NCBI GenBank assembly: GCA_024277485.1
Contig: JAJRVA010000105.1
Span: forward strand, 1-13,990
DNA length: 13,990 bases
Source: Deltaproteobacteria bacterium
Lineage (GTDB): Bacteria > Desulfobacterota > Desulfobulbia > Desulfobulbales > Desulfobulbaceae
Direction: 5' to 3'
Part shown: in pieces, positions 1 through 6,304 of the stretch
Numbering within the stretch: the stretch's first letter is position 1
How the letters are laid out: the number at the start of each line of letters is the position of its first letter
Notes under the pieces: generated by a model
The model's database searches: none
The model's input: only the letters and a program-made list of their open reading frames with translations
What the model was told of the DNA's origin: nothing
Program-made: the position numbers and the translations under genes

Positions 1-692
1 ACAGGGTGACCGGCGACGGGTACGCCCTGGTCGATACCCGGGGGTTGAAAGACATGCTGGACCGGAAGCGGGATATCACAATCTTTGATGTCCGCAACCC
101 GGAAGAGTTTCAGGAAGTCCATATCCGGGGCGCCTTGAACCTGCCGGTCAGGCAGTTTGACGACTTTGCCCGTCTGCTGCCCCGTGATCTCACCCATCCG
201 GTCGTTTTGTACTGCAACGGCGTCAAGTGCGGCAAGAGCAAAAAGGCGGCCGCAAAGGCGCTGGCCCTGGGCTATGTCAACGTCCTGGTTTACGCCCAGG
301 GCATGCCGGTCTGGGAGGAAAAGGGTATGCCCATCTATGCCGGACCGGATTATGAGAAACGGATCGAGACCACCAGGATCAGTCCCGCCGACCTGAATAT
401 GCTGCTGAACAGCGGCAGCGATCAGTTTACCCTGGTTGACGTGCGCGACCCCGATGAGTTCGCCGAGGCGCATATTCCAGGCGCCGTCAACATTCCGGTT
501 GCCGGTTTTGCCGCCGGATCCGGCGTCCTGGACAAGAAAAAACAGATCATTGTCTACTGCAATTCCGGCGGCCGCAGCTACAACGCCTACCGAAAGCTGA
601 TGAAACTTGGCTATAAAAATATCAACCAGGCCATTTTAGCGGACTGGCGGGAGGCCGGTCTTTCCCTGGAGCAGGGCGGTGAAAGTGGTTAA
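1..692 (+). CDS. Tandem rhodanese-domain protein (5' end outside window)
   Basis: Two rhodanese (sulfurtransferase) domains lie in tandem. Numbered from a GTG at 6, domain 1 covers about residues 10-110 with motif DVRNPEEF and candidate catalytic Cys70 (YCNGVKC). Domain 2 covers about 125-222 with DVRDPDEF, HIPGAVNIPV and Cys185 in CNSGGRS. Both cysteines are present, so both domains could carry a persulfide, unlike classical two-domain thiosulfate sulfurtransferases with an inactive N-terminal domain. The frame is open to the left edge, and the GTG at 6 has no properly spaced ribosome site visible, so the true start, perhaps with a signal peptide, is probably upstream. The gene ends 31 bases before the stop of the convergent hipB. 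Substrate and partner cannot be read from sequence. The family assignment is secure; the exact role is not. Confidence 0.88.
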   Translation, partial: RVTGDGYALVDTRGLKDMLDRKRDITIFDVRNPEEFQEVHIRGALNLPVRQFDDFARLLPRDLTHPVVLYCNGVKCGKSKKAAAKALALGYVNVLVYAQGMPVWEEKGMPIYAGPDYEKRIETTRISPADLNMLLNSGSDQFTLVDVRDPDEFAEAHIPGAVNIPVAGFAAGSGVLDKKKQIIVYCNSGGRSYNAYRKLMKLGYKNINQAILADWREAGLSLEQGGESG

Positions 693-723
693 GTCCGTTT
701 GGGCATGAAACCCGGTTCGGTCG

Positions 724-1041
724 TCAGGTGCGCCGTGGTTTCCTGACCCGCTTTTTCCTGATCTCCGCCTCGTCCCGGACGCGCCTGTCGAATTCTTCAA
801 AGGGATCGGTTGCCGTGCTCATCACCTCCGGCCAACTGTCCAGCAGGTTGAGGTGTTCTGATGCCTGGAGCCAGGTCTCCAGAGGGATGCGACCGGCCTC
901 CGGCCCGCCTTTTTCCATCTTCATGACGGTCAGCCGGGAAACACCCATGCGGGCGGCCAGGTCTTTCTGGCGGTCCTGCTTGAGCTGCCGGGCTTTCCGC
1001 ATCCTGATACCCATGTTTTTGATTATTTCAGAAATATCCAT
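724..1041 (-). CDS. hipB: HipB-like XRE-family antitoxin/repressor
   Basis: A 105-residue protein with a Cro/C1-type helix-turn-helix at about residues 12-65: the first helix contains RMRKARQLKQDRQKDLAARM, followed by GVSRLTVMKMEKG. The C-terminal tail from about 85 is strongly basic and charged. HipB proteins bind operators in front of the locus and neutralise the partner HipA kinase; here that role is inferred from fold and position. The ATG lies only 5 bases past the hipA stop, and the upstream sequence has no strong Shine-Dalgarno, which suggests translational coupling to hipA. The order hipA then hipB is reversed from the usual hipBA arrangement. Because hipA is frameshifted, hipB may now act as an orphan repressor. 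A generic XRE regulator is the alternative. Confidence 0.8.
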   Translation of the reverse strand: MDISEIIKNMGIRMRKARQLKQDRQKDLAARMGVSRLTVMKMEKGGPEAGRIPLETWLQASEHLNLLDSWPEVMSTATDPFEEFDRRVRDEAEIRKKRVRKPRRT

Positions 1042-1046
1042 AACGC

Positions 1047-2293
1047 TCAGCTTGAACGGGATTTGTTGAGCATAGCCAGATTTTGTCTGATGTCGGCCAG
1101 CAGTTGGTGGGCCAGGGGCGATGTCGCGCCGAGGCTGTTCAGCATTGTTGTATTGTCCGCAAGCGATTTCGCCACGCCATTTGCGGATTTATGCAGGCAG
1201 CGTAAACAGCGCTGCCTGGTCAGGCCGAACCGCTCACCCTCCCTGAGCAAGTCACCAGGGGTTATGTTTTCGGTTTTTCCGCCGACGGACAGGATATGTT
1301 CCCGCTGCCAGAGGTTGGGCACGATGTCGTAGGCCGGCGTCAGGCGGAATCCGTCCCGGGCCTGACTGTAGAGCATGGAAAAGTTTTTCAGATGATCGTC
1401 GCAGTTGCAGAGGATGACATTGACCACCATCTGCTTGAACAGGGTTTTGATATCATGCTCCGGGGTCACTGATACTTTTCTGATGATCTCTGCCATGGTC
1501 GCGTAGGGCAGACCCAGCTGGGCTTCGATTCCGATCAGTGACTGGAAGCTGAGGAAATGACGGCGTCCCCGGCTTTCGGCCAGGTCAAACCGGTGGACGG
1601 CCAGGGCGGTCCGGTTCTCTGCCGGATTGAGCAGGAAAAAATCCGGTACCTCCACACCTGCCTCCCTGGCGCAGCTCAGGCCGAAAAATTCGAGCCGGGC
1701 CACGAGGTTCTGGTCCGGATCCGTGATGCTCGGGAACTTGACCAGGTATTCTCTCTCACCGGAGCGGGCAAGGACCTTGGGCCGCGCCCCTCCGGCTGAT
1801 GAGCCCCCGGAGACGAAGAAGTCCGGCAGGCCGGTCTTTCCACCATCCTTTTCAAATGACTCGGACGCGGCAAGGGCCTGGTTCATCATCTCCAGCTCCA
1901 CAGGCACAACAGATCGTTCCGGTATTGCCGGGGAGGCGGCAAAGCCGATTGCCCCCGGTTCCGCCCACCCGGTAAGCAGGAGAAGGGCGATATCGTTTTC
2001 CCGGCCCACGTCGATCGTATGTCTGGCCTGGAGAATCCTTCTCCCCCAGGCATCGGGCAGGGCGTACTCCAGCGCACCCACAGGCCGGTTCTGGATTTGA
2101 GCCGGAAAACGTTGTCCTGCAGGGGCAGGTTGATTGGATCAAGTGGAAAGGCGCCGGGCATGGCTAACCAGGAAGACTCGTAGCGAAAGAAGCTCTGGAC
2201 AGCGCCGTCAGCTGTTTTTTCATGGAGCAACCTGCCCACGGTTGCTTCCCGCCTGTCCGGGAGCCGCATAAAGATGTAGAGGTTCTCTTGCAT
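1047..2293 (-). pseudogene. hipA: HipA-like serine/threonine kinase toxin, interrupted by a one-base frameshift
   Basis: Two minus-strand frames join into one HipA protein of about 415 residues. The first, from ATG 2293, gives LYIFMRLPDRREATVG, ESSWLAMPGAFPLDP and so on up to Trp72 (2080-2078), typical of the HipA N-terminal coupling domain. The continuation, GALEYALPDAWGRRIL, lies in another frame beginning at 2078. Restoring it needs one extra base, or a -1 slip, in the short G run near 2076-2080. The remaining frame (GTG 2081 to stop 1047, 344 codons) keeps the kinase motifs: glycine-rich SSAGGARPK (94-102), Lys115 in YLVKFP, catalytic DDHLKN (228-233) and metal-binding Asp252 in AYDIVP. 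HipA kinases phosphorylate a cytoplasmic target such as an aminoacyl-tRNA synthetase. An annotator might instead call only the 1047-2081 ORF as a shortened HipA or HipT-like protein. A sequencing error is also possible. Confidence 0.78.
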
Positions 2294-2310
2294 ATACCCT
2301 GCTAATGTTC

Positions 2311-2326
2311 TATTATGTCTATAATA
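2311..2326. promoter_or_regulatory. Inverted repeat overlapping the hipA -10, possible operator
   Basis: TATTAT (2311-2316), four bases GTCT, then ATAATA (2321-2326) form a perfect 6+6 inverted repeat overlapping the proposed -10 box. That is a natural position for autorepression by the HipB-like protein. It is short and in AT-rich DNA, so chance is a real alternative. Confidence 0.3.
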
Positions 2327-2351
2327 TATATCTTTATTTGTAAAATAGCAA
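2323..2351 (-). promoter_or_regulatory. Candidate sigma-70 promoter for hipA-hipB
   Basis: On the minus strand a -35-like TTGCTA (2351-2346) and a -10-like TATATT (2328-2323) are separated by 17 bases, with the hipA ATG about 30 bases downstream of the -10. The surrounding 80 bases are strikingly AT-rich compared with the genes. This is pattern matching only; other register choices in the same AT-rich stretch are possible. Confidence 0.4.
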
Positions 2352-2356
2352 GATAG

Positions 2357-2374
2357 GGTATAAAAATATATACC
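2357..2374. promoter_or_regulatory. Inverted repeat GGTATA-N6-TATACC upstream of hipA, possible HipB operator
   Basis: GGTATA (2357-2362) and TATACC (2369-2374) form a perfect inverted repeat with a 6-base spacer just upstream of the -35 of hipA. Another TATACC half-site lies at 2293-2298, overlapping the hipA start codon. Repeated half-sites around a toxin-antitoxin promoter are usual for autoregulation. The binding protein is inferred, not shown. Confidence 0.35.
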
Positions 2375-2675
2375 TTCTTCTTGTATGTGCTTCCCACAGT
2401 CGTAAGGCAGAGGTCTCGGTCACCCTGTCCGGCGCTGCTTTTTTTGCCAGCACATACAGTGCTGAAGATTCGGGTGTGCATTTTCGAGAATATTTCTCAA
2501 CGCCAGGCCTGTATGTTCATGCAGCGGTGTCCGCTCTTGACCATTCCACTCTGTTTGTTTATATGGATTCCTGCAAAGACCTCCCTGTCCATCGGGTTCG
2601 GATCGGTATGGTGTCCGCAGACCGGCGCATCAGCCGCTGCCAGATAAATTTTTTCATGATTGGGGCGAGTAATAT
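2375..2675. other. Non-coding gap between hipA and the sulfite reductase gene
   Basis: No convincing gene lies here; the longest open frames have unlikely composition and no known motif. The stretch does hold a perfect 10-base inverted repeat, TGTATGTGCT (2382-2391) against AGCACATACA (2449-2458), a small palindrome GAGAA-TAT-TTCTC (2486-2498), and the candidate promoter at 2537-2565. It serves as the divergent control region of hipA (minus) and the reductase gene (plus). Confidence 0.6.
2537..2565 (+). promoter_or_regulatory. Candidate sigma-70 promoter for the small sulfite reductase gene
   Basis: TTGACC (2537-2542) and TATATG (2560-2565) are spaced by exactly 17 bases, pointing to a start near 2572 and a leader of about 100 bases before the ATG at 2676. 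The -35 matches the consensus in 5 of 6 positions; the -10 is weaker. No operator was recognised. Confidence 0.4.
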
Positions 2676-3296
2676 ATGGAAAAAGCAAAGACGGAATCAC
2701 TGACAATCCTCTGTCCTTCCGGGCTGGTTGCGCCGGATTTCTTTCAGGCCGTCGCCGCGGTGGCCCTGAAATATAACCTGACCGTGTACCTGAGCACGGC
2801 CCAGAACCTCCGGTTGCTTGATGTACCAGAAAGCGACCGGGAAGCCATCATGGAGGAGATGAGGCGCAAAGGAGCCCTGTTCAAGGGCGACATGAAATTC
2901 CCCTTGGCCAAAGTCTGCGTGAGTTCTCCGCACTGCAAACTGGGCAAGTTCGACACCTTTGGACTGGCCGAAAAGATCCGGCTCCGTTTCAAAGGGTATG
3001 AACAGATCAAGCCCAAGCTCAAGATCGCCATCAGCGGCTGCACGGCTGCCTGCTCCGGAGCGCTGACCACGGATATAGGTATTGTCGGCACTCCGGCCGG
3101 TCTGAACGTCCATGTCGGTGGCAAACTCGGCACCATTCCCCAGGTGGGGCGGCGCATTCTCAAGGGTGTGGACGAAGAGCGGGTGCTGGATGTGATCGGG
3201 GAACTGGTCTTCTTTCATTACCGCCATACCAGAACCAAACAGCGGATGTTCAAGCTGCTGAACGATCCTGATTTTCCCTATCCTGAGGCAGTTTAG
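2676..3296 (+). CDS. Small siroheme/[4Fe-4S] sulfite (nitrite) reductase-like protein
   Basis: A 206-residue protein with the full cysteine set that holds the coupled siroheme-[4Fe-4S] centre of sulfite/nitrite reductases: C81-x5-C87 (CVSSPHC) and C122-x3-C126 (SGCTAAC), the latter in the typical ISGCxxxCSG context. The N-terminal 75 residues resemble the small ferredoxin-like half-domain that precedes the iron-sulfur region. At this size it matches the single-subunit low-molecular-weight 'assimilatory-type' sulfite reductases known from Desulfovibrio and related archaeal proteins, rather than DsrA/DsrB, which are about twice as long and carry an extra ferredoxin domain. It is expected to be cytoplasmic, with no signal peptide. 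The physiological substrate and electron donor are unknown. The ATG is preceded at proper distance by a G-rich element. The gene stands alone between hipA and the B12 operon. Confidence 0.85.
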   Translation: MEKAKTESLTILCPSGLVAPDFFQAVAAVALKYNLTVYLSTAQNLRLLDVPESDREAIMEEMRRKGALFKGDMKFPLAKVCVSSPHCKLGKFDTFGLAEKIRLRFKGYEQIKPKLKIAISGCTAACSGALTTDIGIVGTPAGLNVHVGGKLGTIPQVGRRILKGVDEERVLDVIGELVFFHYRHTRTKQRMFKLLNDPDFPYPEAV

Positions 3297-3407
3297 CCAG
3301 CATATTTCAGCTGGATCACCGAGAAAAATTCAAGCACCACGTCTACGGCGGTTGAGTTTCCGGACAGACTCTAATCAGCGGGCATCAGCCGCGTCAGGGC
3401 ACTGCCT

Positions 3408-3551
3408 TCATGTTTGAAAAGACCGGGGAAAAGATTCGTGAATGCGTCCGACACCGTGCATACTTTTCTCTCCGCCCAGGAAAATGGTCGCCACCATGGC
3501 GGCTGCAAGCAGGAGGCCGATGAGCAGTATAATGAGGTCTTCCTTTTTCAT
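3408..3551 (-). CDS. Possible small single-pass membrane protein (47 aa)
   Basis: Starting at the ATG at 3551, this reading frame gives a 47-residue peptide: a short basic-acidic head (MKKED), a clean hydrophobic segment at about residues 5-27 (LIILLIGLLLAAAMVATIFL), then GGEKSMHGVGR and a polar tail. The arrangement looks like a genuine small inner-membrane protein with an N-in topology; I cannot name a family with certainty. Against it, no clear Shine-Dalgarno precedes the ATG and no promoter is obvious. The frame stays open to 3740, but those extra residues look non-coding. It lies alone between the sulfite reductase gene and the riboswitch, divergent from the B12 operon. Confidence 0.42.
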   Translation of the reverse strand: MKKEDLIILLIGLLLAAAMVATIFLGGEKSMHGVGRIHESFPRSFQT

Positions 3552-3877
3552 CCACGGACTGTCAAATTTGGTGGTTATTTCCCAGGTCGACGCAGAATTC
3601 ACCAGTATCGGATTCCCGGCTTTGGCAATAATAACTTGGAAAAAGGCGTTTTTGCCTTCTGCACATTGATAATCTGCACTGTACACCTCACTTTTCAAGT
3701 CTACTTGCTCAAATCTATCATACACGGCAAAAGAAGGCAAAGGACGACCGGAAAGGGGCGTAGATTACGGGGGAATGAGACCGTTTCGCCGGCCGGTTGC
3801 AATTCTGTTCCCGGGAATTTGGCTTTTGTCGTGTTCTGGTCATGATTGCTATGGAGTGCGGACCGGACAAAATTCCC
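3552..3877. other. Gap upstream of the riboswitch, no gene seen
   Basis: I see no credible gene here on either strand. The open frames that cross it (for example a plus-strand one at 3414-3845) have shadow-like composition and no recognisable domain. A short hairpin, AGGC-6-GCCT (3644-3657), is too weak to call a terminator. The stretch 3297-3407 on the other side of the small peptide is likewise empty. Confidence 0.55.
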
Positions 3878-3906
3878 TTGACCGGGCAGTGGGAAATTAT
3901 TATTAC
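3878..3906 (+). promoter_or_regulatory. Candidate sigma-70 promoter of the B12 uptake operon
   Basis: TTGACC (3878-3883) and TATTAC (3901-3906) are separated by 17 bases. The implied start near 3912 falls just before the first conserved bases of the cobalamin aptamer, as expected if the riboswitch forms the start of the leader RNA. The -10 is imperfect, so confidence rests mainly on position. Confidence 0.5.
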
Positions 3907-3917
3907 AGCCATAAATA

Positions 3918-4095
3918 GTTTTCAGGTGCCGCAGGAGGCTTAATAGGGAACCCGGTGTAAATCCGGGACGGGCCCGCCGCTGTGATCCTCGATCTTCCGG
4001 AAGGGAAGGATCTTTTTGGCCTGGAGTGCCACTGTCTGTTACGGATGGGAAGGCCGCCGAAAGGAGAGGGAAGTCAGAAGACCTGCCTGGAGACA
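3918..4095 (+). ncRNA. Cobalamin (adenosylcobalamin) riboswitch aptamer
   Basis: The leader carries the conserved blocks of the cobalamin riboswitch in order: AGGTGCC (3924-3930), AATAGGGAA followed by the CCGG-TGTAAAT-CCGG hairpin (about 3942-3965), the GGGCCCGCCGCTGTGA block (about 3969-3984), GCCACTGT (4028-4035), GGGAAGGC near 4047-4054, and the B12 box AGTCAGAAGACCTGCC (4072-4087). This RNA family binds adenosylcobalamin or related corrinoids and switches off downstream expression. It sits directly in front of a BtuB-like receptor operon, which fits B12 repression of uptake. A hairpin behind the B12 box, CAGCACT (4102-4108) with AGTGCTG (4122-4128), is probably P13, whose loop makes the kissing contact; this part is inferred. 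The exact 5' and 3' limits are estimates. Confidence 0.96.
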
Positions 4096-4154
4096 AGTGG
4101 ACAGCACTTCGTTTGGACCAGAGTGCTGTAAACGTATCTGTGGGAAAATCAGGG

Positions 4155-4189
4155 ACCCCGGATCGATACATATCGGTCCGGGGTTTTTT
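4155..4189 (+). terminator. Intrinsic terminator, expression platform of the B12 riboswitch
   Basis: A 13-pair stem (4155-4167 with 4172-4184, one G-U pair, loop ACAT) with an ACCCCGGA/TCCGGGGT core is followed by six Ts (4184-4189). It lies between the aptamer and the receptor ribosome site, so B12 binding most likely causes transcription termination rather than blocking translation. GGACC (4115-4119) could pair with GGTCC (4175-4179) as part of an antiterminator, but only five pairs support this. Confidence 0.9.
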
Positions 4190-4265
4190 CGTTACGGGCC
4201 GGAAACTGATGACCTGACCCTGTGCCTGAAATCCGGGTGCGGGAAAGGCGAAACGGAGGAAGGTA

Positions 4266-6245
4266 ATGGAACGGAAATTGTATGGAATCAGCGCATTGAT
4301 ACTGGTGACGGCTGCATTGGGACCTGCTGCGGTACACGGTGCGGAAAACGTCAGGGTCATGGATGAGGTGGTGGTCACAGCCGGCCGCATTGAGCAGCCC
4401 AGGAAGGACGTAACCGCAAACATGACGGTAGTGAGCCGTGAAGATATCGAGCAGGCCGCGGCCCGTGATGTGGGCGACCTGATCGCCCAGTTAGGTTTGG
4501 GGCATATTCAGAAGTATCCAAGCAGCCTGACATCCATCGGTATCCGGGGTTTTCGCACCGATACCCACGGCAATGACCTGCAGGGCCATGTCCTGGTTCT
4601 GCTGGACGGCCGCCGGGCCGGAACCGGGAACGTGGCAAAAATCCTGACCAAAAACATTGAGCGTATCGAGATCATCCGGGGACCAGGTGCGGTCCAGTAC
4701 GGTTCCAGCGGCATCGGAGGGGTGGTCAACATCATCACCCGTCGCGGCGCCGGCAACTCGGCCATGGTGGAAGCCGGGGCCGGGAGTTTCGGGGAATACG
4801 AGGGGTCAGTCGGTGGCACGGTCCTGAAAAACAACTTTGATTTTGCCGGAACCCTGACGCTCCAGACCATGGATGATTATGAAACCGGCGCCGGTGTTAC
4901 CTATGACAACACCGGTTATGGCATGAAAACCGGTATCAGTGTGAATGCCGGATACTCCTTTGCCGAGGGCAACCGCGCGGGGCTTGTCTTTACCGGTTTC
5001 AAGGTGGATGAGGATGGCAATCCCGGCTATATCGGTTCCATTGACCTGGATGACTACACGGACAAGAGCAACTACTCGGTTGACCTGCGCTATGACGGTC
5101 GTGACGCGGGCGGCACTTACCAGTGGATGGCCCGCTACTTCTTCGGTCAGGATGAGAACGAGTGGAGTTTTCCCAGCGGGTCCAATCCGGACGGCTGGGA
5201 TTTCGATACCACATCGTCCAATGATACCGACCAGCAGGGCGCCCAGATTCAGGCCAGCGGCGACTTCGGCATGGCGACTCTGACTACCGGTTTTGACTGG
5301 GTCAGGTACAAGGTGGAGAATTCCTGGACTCCGGAAGAGACGAAATATTCCAATCCGGCCCTGTTTCTTCTGGGCAAGGCGGGCCTGCTGGATGATCGCC
5401 TGGTGGTGACCGCGGGGCTCCGCTACGATTGGTACGATGTCGAGGTGACCCGGCCGGCAGGTCGGGATGAATCGGAAAGCCATTTCACTCCTTCCATAGG
5501 CCTGGCCTGGCTGGCGCTCGATACCCTGAAGCTGCGGGCCCGGTATGCAGAGGGATTTGTCATGCCGTCGGCTGACCAGTTAGCGGCCGACTATGTGAAC
5601 TGGGGGACCAGGACCGTGGGTAACCCGGACCTTGATCCGGAAACATCAAGGACATACGAGGCCGGACTGGATTTCGACAGGTCCGGATTTCGCGGTTCTC
5701 TGACATATTTTGTAACCGACTTTGACGATAAAATAACCACCACCTACGGCGCAGACGGTTCCCAGACCTGGATCAACCTCGGCTCCGCCTCTATTGATGG
5801 CCTGGAACTGGAGCTGGCCTATGATATCGGCGTGCCCCTGAATCTTACCTGGGAGCTGAAACCATACCTGAACATGACTATTTTGACCAGGTACGAAGAT
5901 GATGAGACCGGTGACGACCTCCCCTACATCAGCGGAAACACTTTTTCCACCGGTCTGGTCATGGCAGACGGCAGGGACTGGCTCTGCCGTTTCAACGTGG
6001 CTTACACCGGCAGCCAGGATGTCAACGATTGGGCTTCAGGGGCCTTCCCCGTGCCCGTGGTGGAGATGGACAGTTTCGTGGTCGCCGACCTGGTGGGGAG
6101 CTATCGTTTTTTCAGGAGTGAAAAGTACGGCAGCTGGTCGGTACGCGGCGAAGTTCGAAATCTCTTTGACGAGGACTACGCCTATGTCCTGGATAATCCC
6201 ATGCCGGGCATAAGCTTTTTTGGCGGATTGCGCTGGGAATACTGA
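4266..6245 (+). CDS. btuB: TonB-dependent outer-membrane receptor, BtuB-like (B12/corrinoid)
   Basis: A 659-residue TonB-dependent receptor. Residues 1-25 form a signal peptide (hydrophobic ISALILVTAAL, likely cut after VHG). DEVVVTAGR at 33-41 is a TonB box. The plug domain follows (TVVSREDIEQ, IRGF, VLLDGR, IEIIRGPGAVQYGSSGIGGVVNIIT, about 45-160), and then a beta-barrel to the C terminus, ending with alternating aromatic residues FFGGLRWEY. A strong GGAGGAAGG precedes the ATG. The family imports bulky metal chelates using TonB energy. The substrate is inferred from the upstream cobalamin riboswitch and the btuFCD genes downstream; cobalamin, pseudocobalamin or cobinamide cannot be separated by sequence. 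It is slightly longer than E. coli BtuB (about 614). It is the first gene of the operon, 59 bases before exbB. Confidence 0.92.
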   Translation: MERKLYGISALILVTAALGPAAVHGAENVRVMDEVVVTAGRIEQPRKDVTANMTVVSREDIEQAAARDVGDLIAQLGLGHIQKYPSSLTSIGIRGFRTDTHGNDLQGHVLVLLDGRRAGTGNVAKILTKNIERIEIIRGPGAVQYGSSGIGGVVNIITRRGAGNSAMVEAGAGSFGEYEGSVGGTVLKNNFDFAGTLTLQTMDDYETGAGVTYDNTGYGMKTGISVNAGYSFAEGNRAGLVFTGFKVDEDGNPGYIGSIDLDDYTDKSNYSVDLRYDGRDAGGTYQWMARYFFGQDENEWSFPSGSNPDGWDFDTTSSNDTDQQGAQIQASGDFGMATLTTGFDWVRYKVENSWTPEETKYSNPALFLLGKAGLLDDRLVVTAGLRYDWYDVEVTRPAGRDESESHFTPSIGLAWLALDTLKLRARYAEGFVMPSADQLAADYVNWGTRTVGNPDLDPETSRTYEAGLDFDRSGFRGSLTYFVTDFDDKITTTYGADGSQTWINLGSASIDGLELELAYDIGVPLNLTWELKPYLNMTILTRYEDDETGDDLPYISGNTFSTGLVMADGRDWLCRFNVAYTGSQDVNDWASGAFPVPVVEMDSFVVADLVGSYRFFRSEKYGSWSVRGEVRNLFDEDYAYVLDNPMPGISFFGGLRWEY

Positions 6246-6293
6246 TCAGGTAGTATACGCCTGACAGCTTCCGCCTTCGGCCTGAAAAACAAC

Positions 6294-6298
6294 AGGAG
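6294..6298 (+). promoter_or_regulatory. Ribosome binding site that decides the exbB start
   Basis: AGGAG at 6294-6298 touches the ATG at 6299 with no spacing but stands 6 bases from the in-frame ATG at 6305. The second ATG is therefore the likelier start; the longer form would add only Met-Asn. Confidence 0.65.
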
Positions 6299-6304
6299 AT
6301 GAAT

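Noticed and set aside
693..723. Bidirectional terminator between the convergent rhodanese and hipB genes
   Set aside because: Only 31 bases, with imperfect pairing and no T runs on either strand.
1047..2293. A natural three-gene HipBST-type system (split HipS and HipT)
   Set aside because: The break falls inside the N-terminal coupling domain rather than at its end, the upstream frame runs on about 63 codons of meaningless sequence, and the gene order differs. A frameshift explains it better.
3297..3314. Hairpin CCAGC-8-GCTGG right after the sulfite reductase stop, as a terminator
   Set aside because: Only five pairs, an eight-base loop and no following T run; too weak for an intrinsic terminator call.
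3644..3657. AGGC-GTTTTT-GCCT hairpin with a T run on the minus strand
   Set aside because: A four-pair stem is too short, and there is no gene end nearby that needs it.
3414..3845. Plus-strand 143-codon frame in the gap before the riboswitch
   Set aside because: No motif, unlikely composition, and it overlaps the more credible minus-strand membrane peptide.
3701..4423. Long minus-strand open frame (240 codons) across the riboswitch and receptor start
   Set aside because: It covers the highly conserved cobalamin aptamer and the signal peptide of the receptor, has no recognisable domain, and is a composition shadow of GC-rich DNA.
4806..5483. Minus-strand 225-codon frame inside the receptor gene
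   Set aside because: Antisense shadow of the beta-barrel coding sequence; low-complexity translation with no motif or ribosome site.
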